A stretch of 12,244 nucleotides of DNA from Pleurotus djamor (taxonomy: Eukaryota; Basidiomycota; Agaricomycetes; Agaricales; Pleurotaceae): contig JAPEVF010001220.1 of assembly GCA_029747585.1 (NCBI GenBank), positions 1 to 12,244 on the forward strand. Reading direction: 5' to 3'. The position numbers and the translations under genes were made by a program. Each line of letters begins with the position of its first letter. Positions within the stretch are counted from its first letter, which is position 1. Below, in pieces: positions 9,322 through 12,244 of the stretch. The notes below the pieces were generated by a model. It did not search any database, was not told where the DNA came from, and saw nothing but the letters and a program-made list of their open reading frames with translations.

Positions 9322-10470
9322 ATGTCTGCCCGTGAAGAACTCCTACGAAACGCTGTTGCTTTCCTGTCGGACCCCAAGGTTGGTTTTCTTGAGCCATTCA
9401 TCGCCGACCTTCTCTAATATGAATCACGCTGGACAGTCTCAATCTTCGTCTCTGGCCCAGAGAATTCAGTTTCTCGAAGCCAAAGGTTTAACACCATCCG
9501 AGATTGACATGGCTATGAAGCAGGCTTCGAGTAATCAGACGGTGCCAACCCATGCAGCAGGATTGCCGGTCTACGGTCCTCACTATGCCCCCGTCCCTCC
9601 ACCCCGTCCTACCTGGGACTGGCGCGATTACTTCGTAAATATTGGCTGATGCCCACCGTTTACTCCGTGCTCAAGATGTCGCTTTAGATCACTGCCGTTG
9701 TCTCTGGAACTATCATGTATGGTGCTGCCGCTGTGCTTAGGGTGAGCTACTTTCATTTACCTTGCCGAGAGCCTTGTTATTAATATCTGTCCTAGAAATA
9801 TCTCCTCCCTCACCTACAGCCTCCATCCTCTACCGCTTACGAAGGCGATCGCGATGCTTTGACTGCTCAATTTGACGCAGCGGAACAACTGCTGAAGGAA
9901 ATCCAATCCGAAACTGCTGCTGTCAGGACCGCCGTCGAAAAGCAGCAAGAAGAAATAGACACTACGACAAAGGAAGTGAACGCTATGGTTAAGGAGATGC
10001 GGGACGGCGAGGTAAAGACTCGCGATGAGATGAGGGAAATTCGCGACGAGGTCAACACGATTCGCGACATGCTACCGAAAGTAAGCCCTCACTATCCCCC
10101 TCCCCGTGATTGTTTCACATGTCCACCATTTCCCCAGATGATTGAGAAAAATAAGGAAAGCCAGACACAGTCACTGGCTGAGCTTCAGCAGGAACTCAAG
10201 TCGTTGAAGGCTTTGCTCCTCAGTCGAGGACCTAGTGTTTCTTCACCCACATCCTCGCTGCCTTCACTGGCTACAAAGCCCTCAATACCGGCTTGGCAAT
10301 TGTCCGGATCCAGCACAACGTTGCCTACCCCGTCTATACCATCATGGCAACTCTCCAGTACCGCCGTGAAGACTCCTCAGCCAGAGCCTTCGTCGACGTC
10401 GGCCACGTCTGATGCCGAACCTCTGACACAAGACAAAGGAAAATCTAGGGAAGTGGGCGATAGCACATAG
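9322..10470 (+). CDS. PEX14: Peroxisomal docking protein PEX14
   Basis: PEX14 sits in the peroxisomal membrane with PEX13, docks the cargo receptor PEX5 and helps form the import pore. Five exons give 308 aa: 9322-9378, 9437-9634, 9688-9741, 9796-10080 and 10138-10470, with introns of 53-58 nt. The conserved N-terminal domain is residues 1 to about 50 (VAFLSDPK, QRIQFLEAKGLT). F14 and F31 occupy the spacing of the two phenylalanines that grip PEX5 WxxxF/Y motifs. A Pro-rich PVPPPRP segment, a possible SH3 ligand for PEX13, precedes a hydrophobic stretch at about 84-110 (ITAVVSGTIMYGAAAVL). A heptad-rich coiled coil covers about 115-226. The tail is disordered and carries PSIPxWQLS twice (W251 and W268). 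An in-frame ATG at 9268 would add 18 residues; 9322 was chosen because the conserved domain follows it at the usual distance. Confidence 0.95.
10279..10356 (+). repeat. Duplicated PSIPxWQLS motif in the PEX14 tail
   Basis: Residues 246-254 and 263-271 of PEX14 read PSIPAWQLS and PSIPSWQLS, separated by an 8-residue Ser/Thr linker, so the two tryptophans are 17 residues apart. The DNA of the two copies differs at several synonymous positions, so this is not a very recent duplication. Retention of the peptide against diverging codons suggests a short interaction motif. Confidence 0.8.
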
Positions 10471-10545
10471 TTTAAAAGATCTCCCGTGTTACATATGTTC
10501 GTGTAAGGTCTCTAATGTAGCCTACCCTGCCAGCGGCTAGGCGCC

Positions 10546-10551
10546 AATAAA
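10546..10551 (+). terminator. Candidate polyadenylation signal AATAAA for PEX14
   Basis: A canonical AATAAA hexamer lies 76 nt downstream of the PEX14 stop codon, in the 176-bp gap before the start codon chosen for the next gene. The position fits a short 3' UTR. It ends only 26 bp before the in-frame ATG at 10578, which argues that the next gene uses the later ATG at 10647. Confidence 0.5.
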
Positions 10552-10646
10552 TGTATGGGCGTCTGACGACGTAGTTCATGTTCAGGTTCGGGCTGCGGGG
10601 CAAACTCAAGACTCGATATTGGTTTCTCCTCGCCGCCTCGCCTCTC

Positions 10647-12244
10647 ATGTTCTCCAGCTTCAGGAATGCTATCGATAATTTGGCTCAGCTACCAAAGGAA
10701 ACCCAGGCCGTCAGACGAGGCTCTGACCCTCTTGCGCCCTCGGACGGTCGTGAACCCCCATCTCGCACTGGGTCACTAGACATGTCGCGCTCACAATCCA
10801 CGCCTTTGTCTTCGAGTCAGCTGGCTGAATCTGCGCTATCCAACTTACGCAAATCGCTTGCATCGACTCACACCGCCAACCCAGGTCCTGGTCCACGGAC
10901 ATCTTCAATGTCCACCTCCGTTTCTGACAGCGCCATACGTCCAGCTAAATCCAGGCTAGAGGACAGGCTTCGTGCAAAGCTCGCCGCCGCAGATGCCTCT
11001 TCAAGAGGTAGTACAACACCCGTATCCCCGACGTCTACCCCGTCTCCTCATGAAGTCCAGTTGCCCAGTACTTCAGAGACCCCATCGAGTGACCCCAAAA
11101 CGGAGGCGGAGAGCGTTGGAAGCCAGGCTAAGGTTGACGAGGAAGTAGATTCCCGACATCCTGAGGCAGACATTCCTCTCCCTCAAGACGCTGTAGACCC
11201 ACCGGAAAACGTTGCCAGTCAAGACTCCGAACCCCTTCCATCATCAGAGGCCCCAGCTCCAGAATCCCCGTCAATACCTACTCAATCCCAATCTACAGAC
11301 TCTCAGACACCGTCCGTAGAAGCAAGTGAACCTGCAACAGACGAACCAACTGAGGACTCAGTACCCGATTCACCTCCGCATAACCCAACTGCCGACCCTC
11401 CGCATCCTCTTGAACCGACAGGCGCTATTGAAGAACCAAATCCCGCCGTCGTCGACGCGACCCCCGTTTCCCAGGTCGAAACATCAGAGGACCCTCCGGT
11501 TGATGTGGCAGAGTCGCGACCCCATGATCAGTCTGTCGACGAGCTGCAAGAACAGCTAAGAGCTTTCGAGAAACGCTTTGCTGGTATTTGCTACATCCCT
11601 TTGTTTCATTTTGTCTTCTTACCTTTTTTCATAGATGTTACGGAGTCCTTCAAGAAGTTGCAAGCAGAAAGAGATGCCGCTGACCGTGTCCTTCGTGATG
11701 CCTCGCCCTTAGAGGGCCTGCAGGATGTGGATGGTTTTAGGGATTATCTACAAAACATGACACTCAAAGTGGAGGTAAGACATTCGCAATCTCCTCGTTG
11801 TGTCGTTGCTCAACTGATGTTTATATACAGATGGCTGAGGACGAAATCAAACGCCTCAACGGTAAACTCACTCGTAGGTTCCCTTCATAATCTTCTCTTG
11901 GTTATTTTCTTAAGAGTCTGACAGGTCAGGACGATCGCATCGAGGAACTTCGGGATACTCACCGACTGGAATCCCACTCACAGTCTGACCAGATTGAACG
12001 ACTTCGCCAACAAGTACAAGAGACCGATGCCCTCTTCAAGGCTTCACAGGATGCCATCACTAAGCATGAGGACCAAAGCTCAGAGCTTCGTGCAGAAATA
12101 GAGAAGCTCAAGTCTGACTTGGGGCGGTCGCAGGTCGTCGCCAAGGAGGAAGAGGAGAAGCGGGTCAAGGCTATCAGTCTACTCAAGACTGTAAGGCAGA
12201 AGCTAGTAAAAGCTGAGAAGGAGAAGGAAGAGTCTCAGAAAGAG
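10647..12244 (+). CDS. Large coiled-coil protein, probable GRIP-type golgin (Imh1-like), 3' end outside window
   Basis: This is probably a golgin, a long coiled-coil tether anchored at the trans-Golgi by a C-terminal GRIP domain that binds Arl1. The GRIP domain would lie beyond the window, so the call is by overall pattern. The visible exons are 10647-11583, 11635-11774, 11831-11873 and 11925 to the edge, with introns of 51, 56 and 51 nt, giving 480 codons in one open frame. The N-terminus (MFSSFRNAIDNLAQ, then SRLEDRLRAKLAAADAS) resembles fungal Imh1-type golgins. Residues of about 150-295 are disordered and rich in Pro, Ser, Thr and Glu. Coiled coil begins near residue 296 (SVDELQEQLRAFEKRF) and continues through LLKTVRQKLVKAEKEKEE at the edge. 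An in-frame ATG at 10578 would add 23 residues, but the later ATG follows a pyrimidine-rich leader and suits the family start better. Confidence 0.7.

Noticed and set aside
10578..10646. N-terminal extension of the golgin-like gene from the earlier ATG
   Set aside because: The 23 residues are unlike the family start and the ATG lies just after the probable PEX14 polyadenylation signal, so the ATG at 10647 is preferred.

Overview
This window looks like nuclear DNA of a filamentous basidiomycete, probably an agaricomycete. It is gene-dense. Its proteins are plainly eukaryotic, and the genes are cut by many small GT-AG introns, nearly all 48-74 nt, with frequent CTNAC-like branch sites. The intergenic gaps are short. 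The organism call rests on gene architecture and protein character only. I built every exon model by hand from splice signals, reading phase and family similarity.

Layout from left to right. (1) Bases 1-256 probably hold the 3' end of a plus-strand gene for a Pro/Ser-rich protein I do not recognise. (2) Bases 257-1412 contain no gene I can support. (3) Two minus-strand genes follow: SPF30, a Tudor-domain splicing factor (1413-2228), and RIO2, a kinase of 40S ribosome maturation (2394-4435). (4) Only 82 bp beyond the RIO2 start codon, the plus-strand gene NAA40/NatD (4518-5459) begins. It encodes an N-terminal acetyltransferase for histones H4 and H2A. (5) A plus-strand gene for the ESSS (NDUFB11-type) subunit of respiratory complex I lies at 5592-6054. 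(6) Two minus-strand genes for mitochondrial proteins follow: the glycine cleavage H protein (6160-6884) and mitochondrial elongation factor Tu (7192-9183, 13 exons). (7) The peroxin PEX14 (9322-10470) is divergent from TUF1. (8) A large coiled-coil protein, probably a GRIP-type golgin (Imh1-like), starts at 10647 and runs off the right edge.

Together this is a housekeeping block, not an accessory island. Its products serve RNA splicing, ribosome maturation, chromatin modification, mitochondrial respiration, one-carbon metabolism and translation, peroxisomal import and Golgi tethering. Three neighbouring genes (ESSS, H protein, EF-Tu) encode mitochondrial proteins. I saw no transposon, CRISPR array, tRNA, rRNA or horizontally acquired cassette, and no convincing undescribed system. 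The points most worth a second look are the divergent promoters of 82 and 138 bp, the duplicated WQL motif and double start of PEX14, the tiny exons of TUF1, and the ambiguous coding end at the left edge.
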